Assembly (NCBI GenBank): GCA_907163375.1
Contig: CAJQUW010015625.1
Span: forward strand, 414,943-478,942
Origin: Prostheceraeus crozeri
Taxonomy: Eukaryota; Platyhelminthes; Polycladida; Euryleptidae
DNA: 64,000 nt
Reading direction: 5' to 3'
Part shown: piece after piece, positions 17,578-28,400 of the stretch
How the letters are laid out: every line of letters begins with the position of its first letter
How positions within the stretch are numbered: the stretch's first letter is position 1
Position numbers and translations under genes: made by a program
The notes under the pieces: model-generated
What the model saw: the letters and a program-made list of their open reading frames with translations, nothing else
Told to the model about the DNA's origin: nothing
Databases searched by the model: none

Positions 17578-17958
17578 TTAGCTTTTTTGAAGAAATTTAG
17601 CAATGCATTTAAGATTATTTGGAATATGCGTGTATTGTGATTGTATATGTGATTTGGAATATCCATCATTAATTAGATTGGGAAATACTTTCCTCTCCTT
17701 ACCAGGATTATTACAAAAGATGCGTATAACATTGAAAGCAGCTAACCATCGTTTAAAGTCAATAAGAAGAGGACTCTCACAAGAAAAGCCATAGTCTTGC
17801 AAATATTTCAGATTAAGTCCATGAATGTGTTTTCTCGCCCATTGATCAACATTGGGATCGCAGTTGGCATGTTGATGATAGACACTAACAATCTGATATG
17901 TCCAATTGTTCATAGCAATAGCACTGAGCTCTTGTACAGGTTCACCCTCACAATCCAT
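17578..17958 (-). CDS. DEDD-type 3'-5' exonuclease-like protein
   Basis: The 126-residue ORF starts at M-D-C-E-G-E-P-V-Q-E-L-S-A-I, which has the D-x-E of exonuclease motif I followed by the ELSAI strand. It continues with A-R-K-H-I-H-G-L-N-L-K-Y-L, a second typical block, and D-F-K-R-W-L. I know this family from invertebrate genomes, where it is often linked to mobile elements. An acceptor-like T-rich stretch ending AG lies at about 17,978 on the minus strand, so the first exon may lie further right, perhaps in the Cys/His-rich ORF at 18,011-18,140. Role in proofreading or RNA decay is open. Confidence 0.6.
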   Translation of the reverse strand: MDCEGEPVQELSAIAMNNWTYQIVSVYHQHANCDPNVDQWARKHIHGLNLKYLQDYGFSCESPLLIDFKRWLAAFNVIRIFCNNPGKERKVFPNLINDGYSKSHIQSQYTHIPNNLKCIAKFLQKS

Positions 17959-18010
17959 AAAAATGATGATAGAAGCCTAAAACGGAAATTTACACATCTA
18001 AGGAAACGTT

Positions 18011-18259
18011 CTATAACATATTACAAAATGAAGAATTACATGGATGCTTTTCACGACAAAATACACAAATGATATGATGGCAACGAAGAATTAAAATGTA
18101 TCTAATAAGACCACGTCTACGACACTCAAAGCGCATAAGCGAATTGTCATAGGGTAGAGTTAGGAAAGGACTAGTAATTCTCCTTCTTTGATTTGCGTTT
18201 TGAGGCAGCATTCTTCTCCGACTTGCGCTTCGTACCACTGCTGTTGAGGATTTGATCAA
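18011..18259 (-). CDS. Uncertain Cys/His-rich ORF upstream of the exonuclease-like gene
   Basis: The last 42 residues of this frame (from about 18,136) contain C-R-R-R-G-L, L-R-C-H-H-I-I-C-V-F-C and C-N-S-S-F-C, a pattern suggestive of metal binding. The first half overlaps the 3' end of the next gene and is likely not coded. The Cys/His part could be an exon of the exonuclease-like gene. Confidence 0.3.
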   Translation of the reverse strand: MIKSSTAVVRSASRRRMLPQNANQRRRITSPFLTLPYDNSLMRFECRRRGLIRYILILRCHHIICVFCREKHPCNSSFCNML

Positions 18260-18945
18260 TTATGTCATCCACGTTGGGTGGTTTTGGAATATATAGGATG
18301 GATTCCATATGCATGGAGAGCGAGGCTATTTTATTATCCTTGTGCCGACCATAATATAGCCCATTCACTTTGAAAAGGATATCCCAAGTACCTTCTCCGA
18401 GCTCGTCGCATCTGATGGGTGTTGAATGATCTCCCTCCTTCTTATAGTAAGTGCACCAATGTGATACCGGTAGGCAAATTTGATTACCATCCCAAATCTT
18501 TCTATAGGGAGTATCCTTGTCATCTCTCGCCTTCCACTCTTGAGCAAGAGGAGTAGGAATGTCCATATTTAATGTCACGTACTCCTCAATAATATCAAGT
18601 TGGTGGCGAATGTACGGACTCACGGGGATCAGTATGTAGTCCCCATACTGATTGTGCATTATCTTGACATCCGTGGAAGGGAGCATTCCCGTTTGGAGTA
18701 CTACGCTATGATCGTCATAACGCAAGACTTGTTTAAATTTACGCTGTAGCGGTGTAGGATTATGTACCTTGGTTGTTTCTTCCACTGGCCTCAGTTGTAG
18801 ATGATCTGATCGTAGCGAACCTTGTAACGTTTGATCGCCATTTTGTCCTACTAGTGCAGCAGATGGAGTAGATGCCTGAAAATGAAAAAGATTGTATTAA
18901 GTTTACGTTCAAGGGAGGAGAGGGAGGAAACTAGCGACTTACCAT
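18171..18945 (-). CDS. Probable DNA-binding protein with an ATG-only first exon
   Basis: The open frame runs from 18,875 to 18,171. ATG at 18,943-18,945 is followed by a GTAAGT donor, and a TTTTCAG acceptor ends the 67-bp intron at 18,876. The second exon begins A-S-T-P-S-A-A. A central block reads G-T-W-D-I-L-F-K-V-N-G-L-Y-Y-G and S-L-S-M-H-M-E-S-I-L-Y-I-P, strand-rich like an OB-type domain. The C-terminal tail is Lys-rich and looks like a nuclear signal. A single-stranded DNA-binding role is inferred. TATA box at 19,041-19,050. Confidence 0.6.
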
Positions 18946-19040
18946 TTTAGTTGGATAATAGAATAGAGAGAGAGAGAAAATGTGCGTCCGTCACTCGTGC
19001 GATTCAACGATGGAATGATTCTCACTGTGGAAGGCTCGCT

Positions 19041-19050
19041 ATTTATATAG
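19041..19050 (-). promoter_or_regulatory. TATA box of the leftward gene at the right end
   Basis: CTATATAAAT on the minus strand lies about 100 bp before the ATG-only exon at 18,945. The region 18,946-19,170 has no convincing ORF and holds this promoter. Confidence 0.55.
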
Positions 19051-19204
19051 AAATGCTTGATTCTCATTGGATGATGATCCTCATTGGACAATAACATCAA
19101 TTTGATTCCAAATCTGGCCTCCGTTTACCAATCCGAGCCTTCGTTCGCCCGCTGGAGCTGTTTCTTGGGAAATTCTAACTCTGTCGTTTTTCGTCAATGT
19201 CCCA

Positions 19205-20060
19205 AATCTTGAATGGCGTCTCACATCTAAACGAAGACAGATATGAACAAGCCGTTTCTTTCAGTGAATTTGTCTCACTCTTAGCTTTCAAACGAGCTAT
19301 TGCACGACAAAATCCATCCACTAGAAGCAAAATTGGAAGTTTGGTGTCGGGGGGGGGCGGGTCGGTGAAATTTGATGAAAAATGTTTTGGTAAAGGTCCC
19401 AGGTCGAAATGCCACACTTTGGAAAATTTTCAAAATTTTACCCATACAAAGCCACTCTGACACTTAGGATTTTTTCAGGTGAGCTCCGACCTAAAATCTT
19501 GTAACAGCTCTAACTTTTGAACGGCTGGTCCGATTGACTCGCAACAAAAAATGTCATCGAGCAGTTTTTTCTCCTCTTTCAAACGAGTAGCTGTAAGACA
19601 AAATCCGTCCACTAGAACCAAAGTTAGAAGATCGCTGTCGGGGGGGGGGGGTCGGTGAAATTTGATGAAAAATGTTTTGGTAAAGGTCCCAGGTCGAAAT
19701 GCCAAAGCTTTGGAAAATTTTCAAAATTTTACCCATACAAAGCCACTCTGACACTTAGGATTTTTTTAGGTGAGCTCCGACCTAAAATCTTGTAACCGCT
19801 CTAACTTTTGAACGGCTGGTCCGATTGACTCGCAACAAAAAAATGTCATCGAGCAGTTTTTTCTCCTCTTTCAAACGAGTAGCTGTAAGACAAAATCCGT
19901 CCACTAGAACCAAAGTTAGAAGATTGCTGTCGGGGGGGGGGGGGTCGGTGAAATTTGATGAAAAATGTTTTGGTAAAGGTCCCAGGTCGAAATGACACAC
20001 TTTGGAAAATTTTCAAAATTTTGTCCATACAAAGCCACTCTGACACAGGATTTTTTCAGG
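19205..20060. repeat. About 290-bp tandem array inside the copy A terminal repeat
   Basis: Three units begin near 19,210, 19,490 and 19,780, each with a G-run of 7-12 bases followed by TCGGTGAAATTTGATG. Two subtypes exist, one with CTCACTCTTAGC and one with GAGCAGTTTTTTCTCC, as in the array of copy B. ORFs across it are repeat shadows. Confidence 0.8.
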
Positions 20061-20149
20061 TGACCTACGACATTCCACCCTCCCAACCTGGCCGGCACAC
20101 CACGCCAACCTGGAGAGCGCAGCACACACCACCTCGCGCTACGTCGGCC

Positions 20150-20300
20150 GGCCAGAGAGAGGGGGGACGTCAGACACGAAGCAACACGACGGCACACCAC
20201 GACCGACTCGACTGACATGAGGGGGGGACGTCAGACTCGAAGCAACACGACGGCACACCACGACGGACTCGACTGACAGGAGGGGGGGACGTCAGCGACG
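20150..20300. repeat. About 62-bp GC-rich tandem units with GACGTCAG
   Basis: Two and a partial units carry G-run, GACGTCAG, then CGAAGCAACACGACGG and CGACTCGACTGACA-type sequence. A diverged, inverted counterpart lies at 26,240-26,430 in the terminal repeat of copy B. GACGTCA resembles a CRE-type site, though no function is shown. Confidence 0.6.
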
Positions 20301-20345
20301 GTGGCCATCTTGCGCGGTCCAGTGGTGGAGTTTTACTTACTACTT

Positions 20346-20733
20346 ATCTATATGCTATTATTATTGATGCATCCAAGCATAGCGCCCTTCCAAATTCTCT
20401 GAAGACAGCCCTAGAGCCGAGAAAATGATGAACTCGAACCATCTGACGCACTCAGACGCACCAAATCGATGATAAGCTACAGTATTTTTTATCACTTAGC
20501 TATTTAAGATAAGCGCGCGCAATGTCAAAATATGTTAGTGATGAAGATTTTGATCAAATTTTAATATTCCAAAAATTACACATTTCAATTTATAACTAAT
20601 ACATGAATGTAATACACATTATCTGAATATATGCATTATTGCAATACATGTACATTTTACAATTGCATAAAACATTTACAAGTTAAGTACAAGTCTATTC
20701 GAGAAGACCTGCATTTATAATTAGGAATCATAT
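20346..20733. other. About 390-bp insertion in the copy A terminal repeat
   Basis: The flanking sequences are adjacent in the inverted repeat of copy B, where only about 22 bp separate them (near 26,190-26,205). The inserted stretch is AT-rich, has no ORF and shows no clear terminal repeats. It may be a short non-autonomous element or a deletion in copy B. Confidence 0.55.
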
Positions 20734-22639
20734 GGTCATCCAAAAGAATCGCATACCGATACATGGAAAATTTGATGGAATTATGCAGTAAAATCAAGTA
20801 TAATTTCATACAATAATTTCAGGATGTATAGGCTAATGATAAACAATTAATATTCACACTAATTTTTTCAAAAAATTGTGATTTTATCAAGCCCTGAATA
20901 AAAATGGACTTACCCATGGCTAACTTACCACATTCTCTCTCTCTCTTCTATATCTGCATTCAGTCGTGGCAATCAATTCTTCCGGAGATTTTTTCCTGGT
21001 GAAAGGTGCCGTTGGTGCTAATATCTATGCTGGCCCTCTCTCTCAACGCCAAAGACAATGGAGAATATAATTTCTAGATGATCGAGTTTCATTTTCATCC
21101 TACCCATTTCAATGAATACTTCTTTGAACCAGGTTGCAATAAAAAGAAATAGTAAGCATGATTCTATACAATTATAACTGGCATACATCAAGGCCTTTCA
21201 TGAATGTCTCACTCGAGTAAAATATGTCAAAAATGTATGGTGCTGTTCCTGTGATTAAATTCCATCTGGAGATCTCGATTACCGAGATGTCGACACGATC
21301 TCGACCAATTTTTAGGCGTTCTTATTGAAATCGAGTGAAAAATAAAGGTACTCAAAACTAATTGAAGCTTAGTCAGCGACAGGTGTAATAAAATCGCCAT
21401 TTTCCAAACATTGAAAATATATTGAACACTTAAATATGTTGAACAATTATTCCAAGTCAATAGATTTATCAGCGTGACGTTTCGTTTGAATATTTATTTC
21501 TTCCCATAGGAAAGATTATCAAGGCCCGTTCAGACAGAGCACGGTTTGCGGCTATTTTCTGCCGAGCTTATTGGCTTCTCGAATTCTATCATTAAACTCA
21601 GTACAAAATCGCAGATGGCGTTCCCACACGATACGGTTTGTCGCAGTTGTAATGGATCTGAACCCATTTCAACTGCGGTTCTTTCATTTTAGAAAAAATT
21701 TTTTTGCTTCTGATTGTAAAATGAATAATGGCATCGCATTCTCCATAAAATTTCGATTTAATCGAAGTCCATTTCGGTAATTTTGGTCAAGTATTGAGAT
21801 AACTAGATCAAAGAAATCATTTGATAACAAACCTCATGCTTTAAGTGTGCGGGGCGGCCACAGAATTAAATATTTTGTTTATCCGAAGAGGCGCGCGCAG
21901 ATGAATCGAATTCTGTGGATACAATAATTCCGTTCTAGGAAACCGAAGAGGCGCGCGCAGATGAATCCAATTCTGTGGGCATGCCATTATCATGGATATT
22001 TTTAATAACTACCGGAGTAACTGAAGGAAGAGTGACCTTCGTGAATACGTGTAAAACTGGTTGGCTGATTAGCCTTCAGTCTATAAAATGTCTTTCTTGC
22101 GATCAGGTTTCAACGAATCTAATCCTTCGCCTATCTTGACGACGTTGAGCTCAAGATCATGTTGAGAACATCTGTAGTTGTGCACGAGCTCGTGGTGGGT
22201 TTAATGATCATCCCGATTACTCGATGTTTTTCGCTGCTCTTCGAACATTGCCTGTTTCGCAACTGCTTCGTCCGCTTTCAAAAACGACCAACTGCATCGA
22301 GGATGGAGATCAAATCCTTCTCGAGTTATCAATCTTGTGTCAAAATATCACGTTAACGTCAATTCTGCAGTAAATTGGTGAAAGAATGCAAAAGAATACT
22401 TGAAAGATCTTTCTGACTTTGTTTCAGTTGACGAAGAAGTCAACACATTTATCGCGGCCCTGTATTGATGAATGCAAACACAGTCCAGATTTGTGTTGTT
22501 CATTCAATTTCAATTACAAATAGGACTGCGTAATTGCAAATCTAGGCCTATAGACTACTGCACAGTAAATAGTAATTGCCTTGTAATTAATCACATTTTT
22601 TGAGTAGATGGAACAATCTGATATATGCCTACTCGTAAT

Positions 22640-24120
22640 AACGAATTCGAGATCTCGGTATTTGGAAAATGTTGATCCGAGATCTCGAGATTGAGAGGCC
22701 AGATCGAAAAATTCACTTTGTTGATTAAACGTTCTTTAACATTTACAAGGTTCCTTTGAGCTGCCTTTTAAATGACTGATCACTGCATGTTAGCTGTGTT
22801 GAACATGAACAATTACTCAAAGTCAATACATGTGTCAACTGAACGCTACAGTTAGATAATTATTTCCTTCCTTGAGAGGGTCATGATCATCATTTTCAGA
22901 CATTCATGAATTGATTTTCGTAAGTGATTTTTCGAGAATGTATATATAGGCCTAATTAAAGCATGTTGATAACTAAATAATATTTGTATATGCAAATGTG
23001 AGCCAAATTACGAATATCCAGCAGACAAATATTCCGGCACTGACATAGAGAATTTGATAGATAAAAAGAACAGATGGTCCGCCTTATGAAAGGTAGAGAA
23101 TCATGGTCTCAAGAGCACCAACTTCTCATCATATCTGTAGGAATTCATAGAGCTTTTGCATCGATACTGACTAAGCATGTTTTGCGTAGAAGACTGCACA
23201 TGTAGGCTATAGTGAATTCAATCCATTTTTAGACGTTCGAGATCTCGGGATTATAGTATTATCTCAATTAGATTCGAGATTAAGTTTTTTGATACACACA
23301 TAACAAATGAAAAATCCTATAACATTTGAATTGCTTGTTGGAGCATTTGGTCACCTGTCGACAACAAATGCAAACCCATACCCACTTTTTAGGTACCATA
23401 TGAAAGGTAATTCAACAGTTAAAGGAATTTAACTATTTTTTTAGTATATAATTTAGTTATAATTTATTAGTTAATTAGTTATATATTTTAGTTATAATTT
23501 ATTTTTGATTAAGCCACGTCATATTTTCACGATCATCTGAAAGAATGAAATGTAAATGAATGAAATGTTCCTGAAGGTGCACAATGTTGGATGACTGTGC
23601 CTTTGAACTGCCTTCTAAATTACCTTAACTGTTGATATCAGTCATCCATGAATAGCTGCGTTGATCATAGATATCGAACAGTTTTTCCAAGTCAATAAAT
23701 ATGTCACCTCGGCGTTGTGTTTAAATATTTCCATTGAAAGGCTTGTAATATGCTCTTCATATTATATATTCTACCAATCATTTGATCATCATTTTCTGAC
23801 ACTAATTGATTTTTATAACTTGTGTGATTTTTTTTTCGAGACCTTACATTATAGAAGATGGCGACTGAAATGCCACGCGCTTGCCACATCACATATCGAG
23901 AACTTTTCTCACCTCTTTTACTGACCATCCTTTATTAAAAGAAAGTTATCATGTACATGTAATTAACAGATGCTGTGATGAATAAATAACATTTGTATGC
24001 AGTGTGTGCGCCAAATATTCAGACAGATATTTCAGCATTGACGGAGAGAAATTAACTTGACATGTAAAAAGAGCAGACGGTGCAGTGAAAGGTGATGAAT
24101 CATGGCCTCAGCAGTGCCGG
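22640..24120. repeat. Diverged direct duplication of about 600-880 bp
   Basis: Units at about 22,640-23,120 and 23,230-24,120 share, in order, CGAGATCTCG, CCTTTGA-x-CTGCCTT, a CAAAGTCAATA / CAAGTCAATA block, TGATCATCATTTTC, and a block with AAAAAGA(A/G)CAGA before AATCATGG. A third, partial unit lies at about 21,270-21,510. Unit similarity is loose, so this is an older repeat. Confidence 0.5.
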
Positions 24121-24857
24121 CTTTATGCTGTGCAAGGCCCACCCCTCACCATAAAATTTTGACTACATTTTTCAATTACAACTGCTTCACGTGGGATTCC
24201 TGAAGCTGGATACTAAGCTTAGCCTTATAATTGGCATCAGAATATGTTACTATGCTCCCGGTTGCTGACTCGGGTAATGCTAAGTTGCAAGGACAACTAC
24301 AAATAGATACTTCTATGCATAAATACATATAGGCCTAATTATGAACCTATTTGTAGAAGTCCTTCCTAGCTATTGGCTAATCATAACTCGCCATAATGAA
24401 CCTCGTACCATATTTCGAAACCGATTGCATCGGTGAAATCAAAGTAAGCTTAGGTGAAATCATGTCTTAATTTGATGATAACGTATACAATGCCATTTTG
24501 GAATTATTGGAATTGCTGTAGCCTAGACCATACATATTATGATGCATCTAGCCTATAAAAACGGAAAAATTCACTCAAAAATAGGCTACAAATTAATAAA
24601 ATATATTTCAATCATTTCACAACTGAATTTTCTGAGCTTTCATTGTGGCAAAATCATTCATCCGGGTTTCTAGATCAAGTTCATTACATATTTCATATTC
24701 TATTGACATGAGAGCGAGGTAGCTTTTAGTCTTTCTTCGAGCATTTGTTCGATTTATTCATGGCATTCAATAATTCAAACCACACGATCATCGAGAGAAT
24801 GAATTCCCAAGAAGACACTTCGTCAAAGAGTGAGCTTGCTTCACTAGTTGTACAGTT

Positions 24858-25214
24858 ATGTGTTATCTTGCCTCTTTTATAGAATTTTTCTTTAATTCTT
24901 TTAGAGTCTTTCGCATCTTTTTCAGTTCATACGTGAATGGCTTAACAAAATTCACATTTGCCTCCCATTGCGTAATACAACAGTTTTTCAGAGCGATAGA
25001 TATGTTTTCAACCAAAGTATCCCATCGGACTGGTGAAGAAGAAAAGAGCACATCGCTTCTCTCATGGCTTCCTGATGACGATGTGATTATTCTTTCCTAC
25101 GACGAGATAAATGATTTTGTTGAGAAACTGCAAAAAATTGGCAGACTTTACAACCTCAACATATTTAGCAACATGATTAACAAGTTAGGAAGGGTGGTAG
25201 CTTTCCCTGTATGA
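24858..25214 (+). CDS. Uncertain ORF, 118 aa
   Basis: Residues 1-50 are Phe-rich and overlap a lysine-rich 62-residue ORF on the other strand. Residues 50-118 (for example S-W-L-P-D-D-D-V-I-I-L-S-Y-D-E-I-N-D-F) look more protein-like. Both strands are open here, so the coding strand is undecided. It may be part of a host exon. No family is recognised. Confidence 0.25.
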   Translation: MCYLASFIEFFFNSFRVFRIFFSSYVNGLTKFTFASHCVIQQFFRAIDMFSTKVSHRTGEEEKSTSLLSWLPDDDVIILSYDEINDFVEKLQKIGRLYNLNIFSNMINKLGRVVAFPV

Positions 25215-25938
25215 TCTCGTCATAGCGGTCGTAGCACAACGCCTTCAATAGTCTATCTTACTGTTGTGATGTACAGGTTTCATTGGCCAAGACTCTTACC
25301 CGAGTAAGTCAGAACAACAACGTTTCATTTAATTTATAGCTGTAATTTCAGGTCAGTAGTAGAAAATCTTAGTTTAATAGCGGCAATTTTAATGGATGAT
25401 GGCCACAAATATTGCTGCTTTTTCACTGAAAATTTCTACTATTTTCTTCGATTTCCTTTATAATCATCTGCAGTTGCTAACTGGATTTGCCGTCATTGTT
25501 GGGATAAATGTCGTTGGCCTATGAAATTATGGATCTAAATTGAAAGTTGTGTAAAGATTAAAGGATGCCTTAGACATTTTAAACAGAAATACCGAAATAT
25601 TTCTGATTTACAAATGTATGAGGTCATCCTTTAACCGCATTAAAGAAAATTATTGACTATCTATGTGATGAAGTAAATTTGAACAAGGTCAGATTGACTA
25701 ATGTGGACAGATGTCTTGATTTCTCTTCCAATAAATGGTGTAGCAACTCTCCCCTGGGTCATAACACACTCACAATGATAATCACGAGAAGACGGGAATT
25801 TCACCGACCCTAGTGGGCGTCGGACGAGTGCTGCCCGAATAACGGGTGACAGACAGTTAGCCAAAAAAAGTAATCGGTCATCGATCTGATTGTGTCGTGT
25901 GCAAGAGCACAAAATACTGAAGAGAATGAGAACTAATG

Positions 25939-28312
25939 AGAACTGCTTGCCACGACTGAATGCAGATATAGATGAGAGAGAGAGAGAGAGAATGTGGTAA
26001 GTTGGCCATTTGTAAGTCCATTTTTATTCAGGGTTTGGTTAAAATCACAATTTTTGAAAAAAATTAGTGAATATTAATTGTCATCATTAGCCTACACATC
26101 CTGAAATTACTGCATGAAATTTGACTTGATTTTACTGCTAAATTCCATAAAATTTTCCATGTATCGGTATGCGATTCTTTTGGATGACAGCAGTTAGTTT
26201 TGCGGACGAGTAGTAAGTAAAACTCCACTTCTGGACCGCGCAAGATGGCCGCCATCGCTGAGTCCCCCCCCTCTGGCACGGCAGAGTGTCGTGGTCGGCC
26301 GCCGTGGTGCTTCGTGTCTGAGTCCCCCCCCCCTCTGGAACGACAGAGGTTGTGGTCTGTCGTGGTGTGCCGGCCAGGTGGGTTCACGTTCACAACATGT
26401 TCGCTGACGCCCCCCCCCTGGAACGACAGAGTGTGAGACTCGGGTGAGTTGGTCCGACCGCCTGGTTGACGTGGGCGACCGTCTAGGTTGACGTGGGCGA
26501 CCGCCAGGATTAGTCTTAAGGCTATAGTGTGTGATGTTTTTGGTGCAATCTGCTGAATGTTGGGTTGTAAAATGGGTTGTTTCGAGTGGAAGGAGTGGTC
26601 GGATGAGAAAACGGAGGTCGGATTCGTGTTCAGCGTGAAATTCTGCATCGGTAGGGTGAGTTTCCAGTCAATCGGTGAGAAAAAATTTTCAACATTTTTC
26701 GAAAAACGACAGAGTTAGAATTTGGGACGTTTTGGTGTGTAGTGTCCAAACGAAGCATCGGATGAGAAAACGGAGGTCAGATTCGGATTCAGCGTGAAAT
26801 TCTGCATCGGTAGGGTGAGTTTCAAGTCAGTCGGAGAGAAAAAATTTTCGGCTGACGTCCCCCCCTCCCCTCTGGACAGCTTGCTTCCAGTGGACGGATT
26901 TTGTCGTGCGATAGCTCGTTTGAAAGCTAAGAGTGAGACAAATTCAGTGAAAGAATCGGCTTGTTCCTATCTGTCTTCGTTCAAAAGTTAGAGCGGTTAC
27001 AAGATTTTAGGTCGGAGCTCGCTTACCTGAAAAAATCCTAAGTGTCAGAGTGACTTTGTATGGGTAAAATTTTGAAAATTTTCCAAAGTGTGGAATTTCG
27101 ACCTGGGACCGTCACCAAAACATTTTTCATCAAATTTCACTGACCCCCCCCCGACAGCAATCTTCTAACTTTGGTTCTAGTGGACGGATTTTGTCTTACA
27201 GCTACTCGTTTGAAAGAGGAGAAAAAACTGCTCGATGACATTTTTTGTTGCGAGTCAATCGGACCAGCCGTTCAAAAGTTAGAGCGGTTACAAGATTTTA
27301 GGTCGGAGCTCGCTTACCTGAAAAAATTCTAAGTGTCAGAGTGACTTTGTATGGGTAAAATTTTGAAAATTTTCCAAAGTGTGGAATTTCGACCTGGGAC
27401 CTTTACCAAAACATTTTTCATCAAATTTCACTGACCTCCCCCCCCCTCTGGACAGCTTGCTTCGATTTTGGCTTCTAGTGGACGGATTTTGTCGTGCGAT
27501 AGCTCGTTTGAAAGCTAAGAGTGAGACAAATTCAGTGAAAGAAACGGCTTGTTCCTATCTGTCTTCGTTCAAAAGTTAGAGCGGTTACAAGATTTTAGGT
27601 CGGAGCTCGCTTACCTGAAAAAATCCTAAGTGTCAGAGTGACTTTGTATGGGTAAAATTTTGAAAATTTTCCAAAGTGTGGAATTTCGACCTGGGACCGT
27701 CACCAAAACATTTTTCATCAAATTTCACTGACCCCCCCCCCCGACAGCAATCTTCTAACTTTGGTTCTAGTGGACGGATTTTGTCTTACAGCTACTCGTT
27801 TGAAAGAGGAGAAAAAACTGCTCGATGACATTTTTTGTTGCGAGTCAATCGGACCAGCCGTTCAAAAGTTAGAGCGGTTACAAGATTTTAGGTCGGAGCT
27901 CGCTTACCTGAAAAAATCCTAAGTGTCAGAGTGACTTTGTATGGGTAAAATTTTGAAAATTTTCCAAAGTGTGGAATTTCGACCTGGGACCTTTACCAAA
28001 ACACTTTTCATCAAATTTCACTGACCTCCCCCCCCCCGACAGCAATCTTCTAACTTTGGTTCTAGTGGACGGATTTTGTCGTGCTATAGCTCGTTTGAAA
28101 GCTAAGAGTGAGACAAATTCAGTGAAAGAAACGGCTTGTTCCTATCTGTCTTCGTTCAAAAGTTAGAGCGGTTACAAGATTTTAGGTCGGAGCTCGCTTA
28201 CCTGAAAAAATCCTAAGTGTCAGAGTGACTTTGTATGGGTAAAATTTTGAAAATTTTCCAAAGTGTGGAATTTCGACCTGGGACCGTCACCAAAACATTT
28301 TTCATCAAATTT
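25939..28312. repeat. Left terminal inverted repeat of copy B
   Basis: This is the inverted counterpart of 19,170-20,980, longer because the tandem array has five units rather than three. From the outer end it holds the GA microsatellite, an AT-rich part, a GC-rich part with C-runs, and the array. ORFs read through it are not genes. Confidence 0.8.
26866..28312. repeat. Five-unit tandem array, about 290-297 bp per unit
   Basis: Units carry GGACGGATTTTGTC at about 26,893, 27,181, 27,479, 27,770 and 28,068. Subtypes alternate strictly: types 1, 2, 1, 2, 1. Each unit ends with TTACCTGAAAAAAT, an A/T-rich block, CGACCTGGGACC and a C-run. Confidence 0.85.
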
Positions 28313-28400
28313 CTGTGAATGAGGGGGGGGAGGTCAGTGAAATTTGATGAAAAATGTTTTGGTAAAGGTCCCAGGTCGAAATTCGGAAGTTTTAAATTTT
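28270..28400. repeat. Short inverted repeat J1 at the inner edge of the array
   Basis: GGGACC-x(6)-AAAACATTTTTCATC-AAATTTC is followed after about 24 bases by its inverse (GAAATTTGATG to GGTCCC). The array unit flips orientation here: the right arm reads like the array of copy A. The same junction, reversed, forms the turn between copies C and D. Confidence 0.75.

Larger units (their letters stand above)
1..20980 (+). mobile_element. Polinton/Maverick copy A, left end outside the window
   Basis: This is a virus-like DNA element with the hallmark Polinton genes: protein-primed DNA polymerase B, chromodomain integrase, adenain-like protease, double-jelly-roll capsid protein and packaging ATPase. 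The right end is set at 20,980, where similarity to the left end of copy B stops. Read inward, both ends start with 5'-AG, as Polinton termini do. The full size is inferred at roughly 26 kb by adding the left part seen in copy B. Most genes are open, and I count about five to seven breaks, mainly in the polymerase, integrase and the genes after the polymerase. The near identity with copies B-E in shared regions suggests young insertions. Confidence 0.93.
19170..20980. repeat. Right terminal inverted repeat of copy A
   Basis: Sequence from about 19,170 to 20,980 reappears inverted at 25,939-28,312. The outermost shared bases read inward as 5'-AGAA-x-TG-x-TTGCCACGAC. Both start with AG, the usual Polinton terminus. 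The repeat includes a tandem array, G-runs, a GACGTCAG-rich stretch, an AT-rich part and a GA microsatellite. Confidence 0.8.
20981..25938. other. Non-Polinton DNA between copies A and B
   Basis: About 5 kb of AT-rich sequence without capsid or polymerase similarity lies between the right end of A and the left end of B. It has short poly-purine tracts, CGAGATCTCG palindromes and a diverged duplication. The best ORF is at 24,858-25,214. At about 21,880-21,985 the words AGGCGCGCGCAGATGAATC and AATTCTGTGG occur twice in a row. It looks like host intergenic or intronic DNA, and no conserved gene is recognised. Confidence 0.6.

Noticed and set aside
19175-20218. Several 60-100 residue frames in the terminal repeat of copy A, and matching ones at 26,794-28,416
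   Set aside because: They run through tandem units and G/C-runs, recur with the units and have no protein-like composition.
25661-25912. 83-residue minus-strand frame left of copy B
   Set aside because: No recognised domain, no conserved partner in the window and no promoter or splice context that supports it.
26064-26648. 194-residue minus-strand frame in the copy B terminal repeat
   Set aside because: It crosses C-runs and the GACGTCAG-type region; no equivalent frame is kept in the inverted counterpart of copy A.
26866-28312. CRISPR-like array
   Set aside because: Units are about 290 bp with no short repeat and spacer pattern, and the setting is eukaryotic.
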